Positions 29,476 through 39,796 of a DNA stretch of 64,000 nucleotides are shown in pieces. Under the pieces are notes generated by a model. It searched no databases, was not told the origin of the DNA, and was given only the letters and a program-made list of their open reading frames with translations. Position numbers and translations under genes: made by a program. Position 1 is the first letter of the stretch. Every line of letters begins with the position of its first letter. Origin of the DNA: Rhizobium sp. G21 (GTDB lineage Bacteria; Pseudomonadota; Alphaproteobacteria; Rhizobiales; Rhizobiaceae); assembly GCF_014158035.1 (NCBI RefSeq), contig NZ_JACFXW010000001.1, positions 3,388,001 through 3,452,000 of the forward strand. The letters are read 5' to 3'.

Positions 29476-31314
29476 TCAGAGCGCGAACTGATCCGCCGTG
29501 AGCGACACTGCGCCGGACAGATGCAGGGCGAAATCGCGCTTGCCGTCGCCGTCGGCGTCGCCGACGATATAGGTGTCGCCGTCGATCGTGGCGGTGCGCA
29601 ATTCTCCGGCATGGCCGGTGAAAGCCTCCGAGCCGATGAATTTGAACGCCTGGTCGCCCTTGTGGACGCTGTTGGCGTCGATGGCGCTGAGATCGAGGAT
29701 GTCGCCGGCGCGGCCGGAGAAGTCGTAGATCACATCGGCCGCGTTCAGCCTGCTGGAGCTGTCGCCGCTCGCGAAGACGAAGACATCGGCGCCCTGGCCG
29801 CCGGACAGCTGGTCATAACCCGCGCCGCCGTCGAGCCTGTCGGCGCCGGCGCCGCCGATCAGGAAGTCGCGGCCGGCGCCGCCCGATAGTGTGTCGGCGC
29901 CGGCCTGGCCCTCGAGGATGTCGTTGCCGCCGTTGCCGGCGACGATGTCGTCGCCAGAGCCTGACAGCAGATGGTTGGCCCGGTCGCTGCCGGTCAACGT
30001 GTTGGCGGCGGCGTTGCCGTAGCCGGTCACGGCCGAACCGGCGAGGGTGAGGTTGGCCGCGCCCTTGACGAGATGGAAGTCGTCGGCCGAGGTCGAAATG
30101 GTTTCCACCGTCGCGCCATGCTCGAGCGCCACAGAGCCGCCGGAGACCGTGATGCTCACGCCCGCATCGCCATCGATCACATTCACCGCGTCGAGCGTCA
30201 ACACGCCGGAGGAGACGGTGAGCGCGCTCGTCGCGGAATGGCTGGCGAGGGTGACGCCCTCGGCGATGGCGCCGCTGATGGCGACGTCGCGGGTGACGGC
30301 GATCGAGTCGGTCTCCACCGTCACCGTCTCGCCGGCGAGGGCGGCGGCGAAGCGGATGGAATCGCCCTCCGGAAGCTTGGCGAAGGCTTCGCGCAGCGTC
30401 AGCGCATAGTCTTCGGCATCGGTGGCGTCCGAGGCGGTGTTGACCGACCAGGCGTGGTGCAGGTCGGCATTGCCGGCGCCGCTGTCGTCGAGCACATAGG
30501 TGAACAGGCGCGTATAGGCGTCGCCTTCATTGTCGCCGCTGGGATCGATGATCAGCTCGACGGTGATCTCCACCTCGCCCTTGTCATTCTTGCGGACTTC
30601 GAGACCTTCGGTTTCGGTGCGTCCGCCCGACGGCGTCGGCAGCTGGAACAGTTCCTCGACATGGCCGGTGGAGAGATCGAGGCTGTAGACCGAGCGGGTG
30701 GAATCATGGGCGGCCATATACATCACGCCGTCCAGCACCTTGGCGCCCTGGATGTTCTTCAGGCTCTTGTCCATCTGCAGCGTGCCGGTGAAGCTCCAGT
30801 CGTCGAGATCATAGACATTGATCGTGTCGCCCGACTGCCATTCCTTGCCGTAGCCGATACCGGCCTCGCCATCGACAGCCACCCAGCTTGCGACGTCGTC
30901 ATGTTCATTGGTGGGATCGCCCTTGAGCTCGTACAGTTCGCCTGTGTAGCTGAGGTCGGAGGCGTTGAGCACCGCGACATGGCCGTTCTGGTAATCGCCT
31001 TCCTCGCTGTCGAGCGAGATATAGACGCGGCCGGCGTAATAATCGATGTCGCCGATATGGTCGAAGCCCATCGCGGCCAGTTCCGCCGGGATGCCGGTCT
31101 TGATGTCGAAGTTGGAGAGATCGATCGAGCCGGTGGTCTGCAGGAAATTGAAATCGGCGTCGAGCCGCGCCATGCCGTATTGCCAGGATGAAATCCATTC
31201 ATTGGCGTCGGCGTTCCAGACCAGGCCTTGCGTGAAGCGAAGGCCCGACAGGTTCGAATCGAGATAGTCGTAATCGGTTTTGCTGGCCAGGCGCCAGGTT
31301 TGGGTCTCAGACAT
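29476..31314 (-). CDS. RTX calcium-binding protein with N-terminal beta-propeller-like domain
   Basis: The 612-residue protein has an N-terminal region (about 1-300) of repeated beta strands (RLASKTDYDYLDSNLSGLR, GDIDYYAGRVYISLDSEEG), a beta-helix-like middle and RTX nonapeptide repeats near 440-530 (GSGDDIVAGNGGNDILEG, GGAGADRLDGGAGYDQLSGG). The C-terminal module ends DGDGKRDFALHLSGAVSLTAD. RTX proteins fold on Ca2+ after type I secretion; there is no N-terminal signal, as expected. Start 31314 follows GGAGCG. No secretion genes are nearby. The substrate of the propeller part is unknown. Confidence 0.82.
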   Translation of the reverse strand: MSETQTWRLASKTDYDYLDSNLSGLRFTQGLVWNADANEWISSWQYGMARLDADFNFLQTTGSIDLSNFDIKTGIPAELAAMGFDHIGDIDYYAGRVYISLDSEEGDYQNGHVAVLNASDLSYTGELYELKGDPTNEHDDVASWVAVDGEAGIGYGKEWQSGDTINVYDLDDWSFTGTLQMDKSLKNIQGAKVLDGVMYMAAHDSTRSVYSLDLSTGHVEELFQLPTPSGGRTETEGLEVRKNDKGEVEITVELIIDPSGDNEGDAYTRLFTYVLDDSGAGNADLHHAWSVNTASDATDAEDYALTLREAFAKLPEGDSIRFAAALAGETVTVETDSIAVTRDVAISGAIAEGVTLASHSATSALTVSSGVLTLDAVNVIDGDAGVSITVSGGSVALEHGATVETISTSADDFHLVKGAANLTLAGSAVTGYGNAAANTLTGSDRANHLLSGSGDDIVAGNGGNDILEGQAGADTLSGGAGRDFLIGGAGADRLDGGAGYDQLSGGQGADVFVFASGDSSSRLNAADVIYDFSGRAGDILDLSAIDANSVHKGDQAFKFIGSEAFTGHAGELRTATIDGDTYIVGDADGDGKRDFALHLSGAVSLTADQFAL

Positions 31315-31608
31315 GGATCGCTCCGTCAAATCGAAAAACAAGTGAATGGTCCCGCCCGTCATGGGCGGGGAAACCGGCAGCCGATGCGGGATCAGCCGAT
31401 GTTCGCGGCTGGCCGACCTTTGGGAAAATTCGGTCGCGGCCTCGACATGCGCAGTTGGTAATGGCTGGAAATGACAAAGGAGTGACATTATTCGTATTAT
31501 TCATACGAATAGACAATGACGGGCCGGATGCCTGTCTTCGCCCGACCGAAGCAAAACCGTCATCTTGCTTCGCTAAAGCGGGCGACCATTGTCATGCTCA
31601 GGAAAACG

Positions 31609-32387
31609 ATGATGCTTCCGATCTCGACGCTCGCTCACTATCCCAGTCTCGCCGGACGCTCCGTCTTCATCACCGGTGGCGGCGGCGGCATCGGCGAAAG
31701 CCTGGTGCGGCGGTTTTGCCGGCAGGGCGCGCGCGTCGCCTTTGTCGATATCGCCGAAGAGGCGTCGCGGGCGCTTGTCGCCGAACTGGCCGGCGAGGGC
31801 TGGCCGCGCCGCTGTTCATCCCCTGCGATCTCCGCGATATCGAGGCTTTGCGAGGCGCGATCGCCGAGGCCGCGCGGCTCTGCGGGCCGATCGGCGTCTT
31901 GTGCAACAATGCCGGCAATGACGACCGGCATCAGACCGCAGAGGTCAGCGTCGCCTATTGGGACGACCGGATGGCGGTGAATTTTCGCCACCAGTTCTTC
32001 GCCGCCCAGGCCGTGGCGCCGATGATGGCGGCGGCCGGCGGCGGTTCGATCATCAATCTCGGCTCGATCACCTGGATGGTCGGCGATCCCGATTGTCCGG
32101 CCTACGTCGCCGCAAAGGCCGGGATCTACGGGTTGACCCGGGCGCTCGCCCGCGAGTTTGGGCCGCAGCGCATCCGCGTCAACTGCCTCGTCCCAGGCTG
32201 GGTGATGACCGAACGGCAGAAGATGCTGTGGCTGACGCCGGAGGGCGAACGGCAGATCGAGACGAGGCAATGCCTGCCGGACCGGCTCGAGCCCGACGAT
32301 ATCGCCAGCATGGCGCTGTTTCTCGCCGCCGACGACAGCCGCATGTGCACCAGTCAGCGATTCATCGTTGACGGCGGCTGGGTCTGA
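31609..32387 (+). CDS. SDR oxidoreductase, aldose (D-xylose) 1-dehydrogenase-like, frameshifted
   Basis: The N-terminal frame has the Rossmann motif FITGGGGGIGE. The second frame has CNNAGNDDRHQ, AYWDDRMAVNFRH, IINLGSITWMVG, the catalytic YVAAKAG and a C-terminal FIVDGGW. NNAGNDDRH and the AYWD/VNxRH pattern resemble Caulobacter XylB, an NAD-dependent D-xylose dehydrogenase, so oxidation of a pentose or related aldose is likely. One base is missing near 31795-31810. AGGAAAACG precedes the ATG at 31609. The GntR-type regulator downstream on the same strand probably controls it. Confidence 0.85.
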
Positions 32388-32456
32388 CAATCCATCGCTT
32401 GACGGTAGCGCCGCCTATTGTTCATATCGTATGAAGAATCGGATGAAGGCGGTGAC

Positions 32457-33197
32457 ATGCGCTATCAGAATACCCGTATGAACGGATCGGCGGTGGCCAG
32501 TCTGCACGCCAAGGTGCTGGAGCAGATCGGCCTCGCCATCGTGCGCGGCGAGCTTGCGCCCGGCGATCCCATGCCGAACGCCGATGACTGGGGCGCGGCC
32601 CATGGCGTCAGCCGCACGGTGATGCGCGAGGTGATGAAAGTGCTGGCGGGCAAGGGCATGGTGGAATCGCGGCCCAAGATCGGCACCCGCATCCGCGACC
32701 GCAGCGAATGGAATTTTCTCGATCCGGACGTTCTGGCCTGGCGTTATGGATCGACGTCGTCGCATGAGGATGCGCGCGCGCTGTTCGAGCTTCGCCGCGG
32801 CATCGAGCCGCTGGCCGCAGCGCTCGCCGCCAAACGTCGAAAACCCGACGACATCGCCCGGCTCTACACGCTCTATGAGCGGATGGAGCAGGCGGCCGAC
32901 GACAATGACCGCTTCACCGAGGCCGATCTCGCCTTTCACCAGGCCATTCTGCGCATGACCGGCAATGAGCTGGTCGGCTCGCTCGCGGCGCTGACGGAGA
33001 CGGCGATGGTGATCAGTTTTCGCCTCTCCGACGACAATCCGCTCGGGCAGAGGCCGTCGCTGCCGCTGCACAAACGCGTCTGCGACTGCATCGCCGCCCA
33101 CGACGAAGACGGCGCGCGCGCGGCGATCACCGAATTGCTGGATCTCGCCGAAGAGGATGTGCGCCGCTCGCTGGCCGCGCGCGGCGGCGGCGCCTGA
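32457..33197 (+). CDS. GntR-family regulator, FadR subfamily
   Basis: The 246-residue protein has the GntR winged helix-turn-helix (LEQIGLAIVRGELAPGDPMP, AAHGVSRTVMREVMKVLAGKGM) and a C-terminal FCD helical domain (ALFELRRGIEPLAAALAA, DLAFHQAILRMTGN, HKRVCDCIAAHDEDGARAAI). The Asp and three His typical of the metal/ligand pocket of FCD domains are seen in part. Such regulators sense sugar acids. It lies 69 bp after the aldose dehydrogenase, which supports a sugar-oxidation role. Start 32457 is preferred over 32418. Confidence 0.88.
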   Translation: MRYQNTRMNGSAVASLHAKVLEQIGLAIVRGELAPGDPMPNADDWGAAHGVSRTVMREVMKVLAGKGMVESRPKIGTRIRDRSEWNFLDPDVLAWRYGSTSSHEDARALFELRRGIEPLAAALAAKRRKPDDIARLYTLYERMEQAADDNDRFTEADLAFHQAILRMTGNELVGSLAALTETAMVISFRLSDDNPLGQRPSLPLHKRVCDCIAAHDEDGARAAITELLDLAEEDVRRSLAARGGGA

Positions 33198-33219
33198 GAC
33201 ACGGCGCGGCGGCGCAAGC

Positions 33220-33678
33220 TTACGCCGCCTGGGCTGCACCCGCCACTTTCTCGCCGAAACTGGTGAAGAATTGCTGGGCGAGCTTCTTGGCGGTGGAATC
33301 GATCAGCCGCGCGCCGAGCTGGGCGATCTTGCCGCCGACATCGGCTTTCACCGTGTAGCTTAGAAGCGTGGTTCCGTCGGCTTGCGCAGTCAGCGTCACA
33401 TCGGCGCCACCCTTGGCAAATCCCACCATGCCGCCCTTGCCTTCGCCGGAGATGGTGTAGGAATAGGGCGGATTGAGGTTCGAAAGCTGCACGGCGCCCT
33501 CGAAGCGGGCTTTCACCGGGCCGATCTTCAGCACCACGGTGGCGGTCATCTCGGTGTCGGAGGACTTGTCGAGGGTCTCGCAGCCGGGAATGCATTGGCG
33601 GAGGATATCCGGATCGTTGAGCCCTTGCCAGACTGTCTCCACGGGCGCTGCGATGATTTCGCTGCCGTTCATATCCAT
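33220..33678 (-). CDS. coxG: CoxG, CO dehydrogenase accessory SRPBCC protein
   Basis: The 152-residue protein starts MDMNGSEIIAAPVETVWQGL and has NDPDILRQCIPGCE, GPVKARFEGAVQL and SYTVKADVGGKIAQLGARL, the CoxG signature. CoxG proteins belong to the START/SRPBCC fold and take part in membrane attachment of aerobic CO dehydrogenase. It is the last cox gene here, 3 bp downstream of coxF, in the usual D-E-F-G order. Confidence 0.9.
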   Translation of the reverse strand: MDMNGSEIIAAPVETVWQGLNDPDILRQCIPGCETLDKSSDTEMTATVVLKIGPVKARFEGAVQLSNLNPPYSYTISGEGKGGMVGFAKGGADVTLTAQADGTTLLSYTVKADVGGKIAQLGARLIDSTAKKLAQQFFTSFGEKVAGAAQAA

Positions 33679-33681
33679 TGT

Positions 33682-34565
33682 CTATTCCTCCCTGTTGGCG
33701 TCTTGTGTGTGTGTGTCGAGTTCCGCCCGTTGCCTGCCGCGCCTGATCGCGACGATTTCGGCGAGAATGGAGAGCGCGATCTCATCGGGCGCGATGGCGC
33801 CGATATCGAGCCCGGCGGGGGCTTTGACGCTGTCCAGCCGCCGGGCCCGCTCCTCGTTCATTCCCGGTTGCGCCTGACGGATCGCCTCCGTCAGCGTTGC
33901 GAATTTCCGCCGGCTGCCGACGAAGCCGCAATAGTCGGTCTCCATGCCAAGCGCTGCTTCCAATGCGGCGCGGTCGCCGCGGCCTTGCGTCGACACCACG
34001 ACATAGCGCCTGCTCTGTTCGGGCGGTGGAGGGGCAAAGCCGTCGGTCACGCGGTCGGCGTCGGGGATCATCGTAAGGTCGGCATGCGGCGCGGCGAGAT
34101 CGACATGATAGCCGAACTGGCGGCCGAGCGCTGCCAGCGCCAAGGCCACCGGGCTTGCGCCCAAAATCACCAGCGCCGGTTTGGGCAGCACCGGTTCGAT
34201 GAAAATATCCATCGAGCCCTTGCTCGGACAGCCATTGACGAAGAAAGTCGCGCCATTGCGCTCTTCTCCCCCTTCAGGCCCTGATCCGCGAGCAGATCCT
34301 CGGGCTGGATGGAGACGAGCCGAGGCTGGCCATCAGCCAGCGCCTGCCGCGCCGCCTTCAGGACCGCCGCGCGGGCGCAGCCGCCGCCGATCCAGCCGGC
34401 GACGATGGTTCCGTCCGGGCGGATCACCCCCTTGGCGCCAGCCTTGGCGGCGGTGACGGAGACGGTGCGCACCACGGTGGCGACCGCAAAACTCTCTTCG
34501 GCGGCCTTCAATTTCGACATGATGTCCATGACGTCGACGTGAACGGTCATCGGTTCTGTCCTCAC
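33682..34565 (-). CDS. coxF: CoxF, XdhC-family molybdenum-enzyme maturation protein, frameshifted
   Basis: The N-terminal XdhC/CoxI part has SFAVATVVRTVSVTAAKAGAK, RPDGTIVAGWIGGGCAR and RLVSIQPED. In the second frame it continues GATFFVNGCPSKGSMDIFIEP and the Rossmann-like PALVILGASPVALALAAL with the C-terminal ETDYCGFVGSRRKF. XdhC proteins help insert the sulfurated molybdenum cofactor into the large subunit. The break is one missing G in a G-run near 34266. The start overlaps the coxE stop by 4 bp; 34550 is an alternative ATG. Confidence 0.88.
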
Positions 34566-35767
34566 AGTCGGGCGAGATATGGTTCGAGATCGGCGAGCGA
34601 GGCCAGCGTATTGGCCGGCGCATGCAGCTGGACGTAAGGGAGTGCGGCGCGAATGCCGGCGGCGCGGGGCTCATAGCCGTCCCACCCCAGCATCGGATTG
34701 AGCCAGACGATGCGGCGGCAGCGGCGCGCAAGCTGCGACATCTCCCGGCCAAGCGCTGCGGCGTCGCCGGTCTCGTAGCCGTCGGAGACGATCATCACGC
34801 AGGTGCGGGAATGGATGACGCGGGCTGCATGCCAGCGATTGAAGGTCGCGAGGCTCTCGGCGATGCGGGTGCCGCCGCCTGCGCCGCGCGCCATCAGGCC
34901 GAGGCGATCGAGCGCGCGGGCGGGATTGCGTTCGCGCATCGCCGAGGAGACATGGGCGAGACGGGTGTCGAACAGAAAGGCTTCGGCCTCGCGGAACTCG
35001 TCGAGCACGCCATGGATGAAGCGCAGGAAGACGCCTGTATAGGCCTGCATCGAGGCCGAGGCGTCGAGCAGCACCACGAGCCTGAGCGGCTTGACCTTGC
35101 GCCGACGCCAGACGAGATCGAGCGCCGCCCCGCCATGGCTGATATTGGCGTGGATGGTGCGGCGGAGATCGATCCGCCTGCCTTTGGCCCGCATTTCGTC
35201 GCGCCGCGTCAGCCGTGTGCGCATCACGCGGGCAAGACGGGCGGCGATGGCATGGGCGCGGGCGATGTCGTCAGGATCGGAGAGTTTTCTGAAATCGGTG
35301 CGGTCGAGCGTCTCGACCGAAGAGGCGCCCTCCATGCGTCCGCTCGCGCCATCCTCGGTCTCGGCCTCGCCTGTGGCCGGTACCTGATCGGCGCCGCCGA
35401 ACTGCGAGGCGCTTGCGGCGCGGTCTGCGAGCGATTTCAGCGCCGGATTGGCCTGGGGGCCATTGCTCGTGGAGACGAGGCTTCGACGCTTCACCCGCTT
35501 ACCCAGCCAGAAGGCGTCGAACAGACCGTCGAAACGCTGCCATTCCTCGCGCCGGCTGGTGAGCAGATGTTTGAGCGCGGAGCGGAATTGCGTCGGCGCA
35601 GCAGCGAAACCTTTCGCCATCAGGAGCGCCGCATCCTGCGCTTCCCTGAGGCCGATCGCAAAGGCGTTGTCGCGCAGGGTCGCCAGAAAGGCGGCGAGGC
35701 GTTCGGCGATCACGCGGTCGACATGATCGGATTCGTCTTGGGTCAGGGGTGTTCCGCAACAGCTCAT
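34562..35767 (-). CDS. coxE: CoxE, vWA-domain CO dehydrogenase maturation protein
   Basis: The 401-residue protein has the CoxE-type von Willebrand A domain in its C-terminal half: LRLVVLLDASASMQAY (MIDAS), GGGTRIAESLATF and MIVSDGYETGD. The N-terminal helical part (DHVDRVIAERLAAFLATLRD) is usual. CoxE and the AAA+ protein CoxD work together to build the [CuSMoO2] active centre of CO dehydrogenase. It overlaps coxD and coxF by 4 bp on both sides, so translation of the three is coupled. Confidence 0.93.
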   Translation of the reverse strand: MSCCGTPLTQDESDHVDRVIAERLAAFLATLRDNAFAIGLREAQDAALLMAKGFAAAPTQFRSALKHLLTSRREEWQRFDGLFDAFWLGKRVKRRSLVSTSNGPQANPALKSLADRAASASQFGGADQVPATGEAETEDGASGRMEGASSVETLDRTDFRKLSDPDDIARAHAIAARLARVMRTRLTRRDEMRAKGRRIDLRRTIHANISHGGAALDLVWRRRKVKPLRLVVLLDASASMQAYTGVFLRFIHGVLDEFREAEAFLFDTRLAHVSSAMRERNPARALDRLGLMARGAGGGTRIAESLATFNRWHAARVIHSRTCVMIVSDGYETGDAAALGREMSQLARRCRRIVWLNPMLGWDGYEPRAAGIRAALPYVQLHAPANTLASLADLEPYLARL

Positions 35768-36645
35768 GCGACCCTCCCGAGCAGACGCGCGGTGACTTCA
35801 GGCGAGATTCGGGCCCGGTCCTCGCGGGTTTTGAGCAGACAGAGCAGCGTCTCATGGACGATCTCGGGATTGTCGCCGAGCGTTTCGACGCCGAGGCCCG
35901 ACAGCGCCACAGCCCAATCCAGCGTTTCGGCGACGCCGGGAACCTTGCGCAGATCCTCCTTGCGGATCGCCTCGACCATGCGGGCGATGGCGAGCGCGAG
36001 CGACGCGCCGGCGGATTTCACCCGGGCGAGGATGATCCGCGCCTCGCGGTCGACATCGGGATAATCGACATAGTGATAGAGACAGCGGCGGCGCAGCGCA
36101 TCCGACAGTTCGCGCGTGCCGTTGGAGGTCAGCACCACGAGCGGGACGGACGTGGCCCTGATCGTGCCGAGCTCGGGGATCGTCACCTGATAGTCCGAGA
36201 GCAGTTCCAGCAGGAAGGCCTCGAATTCCTCGTCGGCCCGGTCGATCTCGTCGATCAGCAGCACTGGCGGCGAGGCCCTGCGGATGGCCTTCAGCAGCGG
36301 CCGCTCCAACAGGTATTTTTCGGAAAACACATCGTCGGCGAGAGCGTCGACATCGCGGCCGCGACCGGCCTCGATCGCCAGCAACTGCCGCTGATAGTTC
36401 CATTCATAGAGCGCGGCGGCCTGATCCAGCCCCTCATAGCATTGCAGCCGGATGAATTCTGCGCCGTGGACCTCGGCGAGCGCGGTGGCCACCGACGTCT
36501 TGCCGACGCCGGCCTCGCCTTCGAGCAGCAAGGGACGGCCCAGCATCTGCATCAGCTGGATGGCGGTCACCAGTTCGCTGTCGGGGATGTAGCCGGCGGT
36601 GGTGAGGCGTGTGGCGATGTCGGGGCGGGGGATGGGGCTGGTCAT
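35764..36645 (-). CDS. coxD: CoxD, MoxR-type AAA+ ATPase for CO dehydrogenase
   Basis: The 293-residue protein has Walker A EGEAGVGKTSVA, Walker B PVLLIDEIDRADEEFEAFLLE, sensor 1 VVLTSNGTREL and the MoxR arginine-finger region RRRCLYHYVDYPD. CoxD is needed to mature the Mo-Cu centre. Start 36645 (MTSPIPRPDIATRL) is chosen. The upstream open frame to 36858 is only the palindromic repeat element read as protein. Confidence 0.93.
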   Translation of the reverse strand: MTSPIPRPDIATRLTTAGYIPDSELVTAIQLMQMLGRPLLLEGEAGVGKTSVATALAEVHGAEFIRLQCYEGLDQAAALYEWNYQRQLLAIEAGRGRDVDALADDVFSEKYLLERPLLKAIRRASPPVLLIDEIDRADEEFEAFLLELLSDYQVTIPELGTIRATSVPLVVLTSNGTRELSDALRRRCLYHYVDYPDVDREARIILARVKSAGASLALAIARMVEAIRKEDLRKVPGVAETLDWAVALSGLGVETLGDNPEIVHETLLCLLKTREDRARISPEVTARLLGRVA

Positions 36646-36675
36646 GGACGCCGGCTCCGACGGGTGGGCGGCGCA

Positions 36676-36825
36676 CCCCCTCTGTGCTGCCGGACATCTC
36701 CCCTCAAGGGGGGAGATTGGATGGGGCGCCGGCTTCCCGAAATCTCTAACGCCGATGGCTGGGCGAGAGGTCAGCCTCTGGCCGATCTCCCCCTTGAGGG
36801 GAGATGCCCGGCAGGGCAGAGGGGG
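36676..36825. repeat. RIME-like palindromic element between coxL and coxD
   Basis: Two imperfect inverted arms, 36676-36720 and 36781-36825, each with a C5 or G5 end, a CTGCCGG core and an ATCTCCCC-CTTGAGGGG type palindrome. The order and bases are those of intergenic mosaic elements widespread in Rhizobiales. Between them are 60 bp of unique DNA. It lies in the only wide gap of the cox operon and could weaken or process the transcript after coxL. Confidence 0.75.
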
Positions 36826-36870
36826 TAACCCAACCGCCGACGCAAACCGATCCGCCACGACCCGGACCTC

Positions 36871-39289
36871 CTACGCCGCCACGCCGAGATCGCGGGCGGC
36901 CTTCCAGTTGCGCCAATGGTCATGCGGCATCTGGATATGGGTCGCGCCGAGAAAGGCGAAGGCGTCATTGACGGCGTTGGAGAAGGCCGGCACGCCGCCG
37001 ACATTCGGGCTTTCGCCGACGCCCTTGGCGCCGATCGGGTGATGCGGCGAGGGCGTGACGGTGAAATCCGTCTCCCAATGCGGGGTTTCGACGGCGGTGG
37101 GGATGAAGAAATCCATGAAGGACCCGCCCATCACATTGCCCATCTCGTCGTAGCGGATCTCCTGGCCCATGGCGATGGCGAAGGCTTCGGTGAGGCCGCC
37201 ATGCACCTGGCCTTCGATGATCATCGGGTTGATGCGCGTGCCGCAGTCATCCAGCGCATAGAAGCGCCGGACCTTGTAGACGCCGGTGTCGACATCAATG
37301 TCCATCACGCAGAAATAGGCACCGAAGGGATAGGTCATGTTGGGCGGATCGTAATAGCTGACCGCCTCCAGACCCGGCTCCATGCCCGGCGGCACGGAAT
37401 GATAGGCCGCCCAGCAGATCTCCTTCATTGACTTGAACTTTTCCGGCAAGCCCTTGACCCGGAAGCCGTCGATGTCGAATTCGAGATCGTCCTCATGCAC
37501 TTCGAGCAGATAGGCGGCGATCATCTGCGCCTTGGCCTTGATCTTGCGGGCCGCCATGGCGATGGCCGCGCCGGCCACCGGCGTCGAACGCGAGCCATAG
37601 GTGCCGAGCCCGTAAGGCGCGGTGTCGGTATTGCCTTCCTCGACCATGATGTCGTCGGCGGGAATGCCGATTTCGGTGGCGATGATTTGCGCCCAGGTCG
37701 TCTCATGGCCCTGGCCCTGGCTCTTGGAGCCCACGCGGGCGATGCCGGCGCCGGTGGGATGCAGGCGGATCTCGCAACTGTCGAACATGGCGATGCCGAG
37801 AATATCGCAATTCTTCGACGGGCCGGCGCCGACGATTTCGGTGAAGAAGGAGACGCCGACGCCCATGATCTCGCGCGTCTCGCCGCGCTTGAAGGCCTCG
37901 CGCTTCTCCGCCTGTTCGCGGCGGAGGCCGGCGTAATCGATGGTCTCCATCGCTTTCGCCATGGCGGTGTGATAGTCGCCGGAATCATATTCCCAGCCGA
38001 GCGCCGAGTGAGGGGAATTGCTCCGCCTTGATGAAGTTCTTCATCCGGAGCTCGGCCGGGTCCATGCCGAGCTTCTGGGCGAGGATGTCCATGCCGCGCT
38101 CGATGCAATAGGCGGCTTCGGTGACGCGGAAGGAGCAGCGATAGGCCACGCCGCCCGGCGCCTTGTTGGTGTAGACCCCGTCGACGGCGAGATGCGCGAC
38201 CGGGAAGTCATAGGACCCCGTCACGATGTTGAAGAAGCCGGCCGGCCATTTGGACGGATCGGCGCAAGCGTCGAAGGCGCCGTGATCGGCCAGCACATGC
38301 ACCCGCAGCCCGGTGACCTTGCCGTCCTTGGTGGCGGCGATCTCTGTGGTCATGTGATAGTCGCGGGCAAAGGAGGTGGTGGTGAGGTTTTCCATCCGGT
38401 CCTCCACCCATTTCACCGGCTTGCCGGTGACGATGGTGGCGACCGCCGCACAGATATAGCCGGGATAGGCGCCGACCTTGTTGCCGAAGCCGCCGCCGAT
38501 ATCGGGGGCGATGACATGGATCTTGTGTTCCGGGATCTTGGAAATCAGCGCCACCACGGTGCGGATGACATGCGGCGCCTGGAAGGTGCCCCAGATGGTC
38601 AATTCGCCCTTGATCTTATCGAAAGAACAGACGCATTGGCAGGTTTCGAGCGGCGAGGGATGGGTGCGGTGATAGGAGATCATCTCTTTCACGGTCACAT
38701 CCGCCTTGCGGAAGGCGGCGTCGGTCAGGTCCTTGTCGCCGACCGCCCATTCGAAAATATGGTTGTGGTGCTTGCGGGGGCCATGCGCGCCCACGGTCTT
38801 GCCGGCGAGATCCTCGCGCAGCACGATGGCGTCCTCCGCCATGGCCTGGAAGGGATCGACCAGCACGTCGAGCGGCTCGTATTCGACCTCGACCGCATTG
38901 ATGCCGTCATCGGCGGCGTAGCGGTCGGTGGCGACCACGAAGGCGACTTCCTGGTTCTGGAACAGCACCTTGCCGTCGGCCAGCACCATCTGCACGTCGC
39001 CGGCCAAAGTCGGCATCCAGGCGAGATTGACAGTCTTCAACGTTTCGGCGGTCAACACCGCCAGCACGCCCGGCACTTTCAGCGCCGCTTCGGTGTTGAT
39101 CGACTTGATGCGGGCATGGGCATGCGGCGAACGGACGAAATCGCCATGCAGCATGCCGGGCAGCTTCACGTCGTCGACATAGTTGCCCTTGCCCTGGGTG
39201 AAGCGGATGTCCTCGACCCGCTTGCGCTTGCAGCCCATGCCTTCGAGACGGGCTTCGCGCTGTTCGCGCGTGGGTGTCATGTCGTTCAT
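36871..39289 (-). CDS. coxL: Form I aerobic CO dehydrogenase large subunit, frameshifted
   Basis: CoxL holds the Mo-Cu active site that oxidises CO to CO2. The first frame has [34 protein letters not shown] and AYRCSFR (bases about 38126-38146), the motif that defines true form I CoxL and contains the Cu-binding Cys. The second frame has [36 protein letters not shown] and [13 protein letters not shown] (molybdopterin-binding Gln and active-site Glu). The join is near 38010 with a net +1 (or -2). The ATG overlaps the coxS stop by 4 bp. A single base change thus breaks an otherwise complete cox operon, so error is likely. Confidence 0.93.
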
Positions 39290-39786
39290 TCCGCGGCCTC
39301 CTGGAAATCGGCGCCGTTCAGCTTGGCGGCGGCGTATTGGATCGCTTTGACGATGTTCTGATAGCCGGTGCAGCGACAGAGATTGCCCGAAATGCCGAAG
39401 CGGATTTCCTCCTCGGTCGGGTTCGGGTTTTCCTGCAGCAGCCGGTGGGCGCGCATGATCATGCCGGGTGTGCAGAAGCCGCATTGCAGGCCATGCATCA
39501 TGCGGAAGCCTTCCTGCAGCGCCGACAGCGCGCCATCCGGATTGGCGATGCCTTCGATCGTGGTGATGTCGGCGCCGTTCGCCTGAACGGCGAAGACGGT
39601 GCAGCTTTTGACCGAGCGTCCGTCGATATCGACGGTGCAGGCGCCGCAATGGGAGGTTTCGCAGCCGATATGCGCGCCCGTCAGCGACAGCGTCTCGCGG
39701 ATGAAATGGACGAGCAGCATGCGCGGCTCGGCCAATCCCTCGACCTCGGCGCCGTTGACGGTCATCTTGATATGGGTTTTCGCCAT
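39286..39786 (-). CDS. coxS: CO dehydrogenase small [2Fe-2S] subunit
   Basis: The 166-residue protein carries two [2Fe-2S] sites: [14 protein letters not shown] with the preceding ferredoxin-like fold, and GFCTPGMIM with [14 protein letters not shown]. It passes electrons from the molybdenum site of CoxL to the FAD of CoxM. Length is normal. It lies between coxM (10 bp upstream) and coxL (4-bp overlap), the classic M-S-L order. Confidence 0.96.
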   Translation of the reverse strand: MAKTHIKMTVNGAEVEGLAEPRMLLVHFIRETLSLTGAHIGCETSHCGACTVDIDGRSVKSCTVFAVQANGADITTIEGIANPDGALSALQEGFRMMHGLQCGFCTPGMIMRAHRLLQENPNPTEEEIRFGISGNLCRCTGYQNIVKAIQYAAAKLNGADFQEAAE

Positions 39787-39796
39787 CGTGTCCTCC

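Noticed and set aside
36646..36858. N-terminal extension of CoxD
   Set aside because: The open frame is made by the RIME-like palindrome and has no similarity to MoxR proteins; homology starts at 36645.
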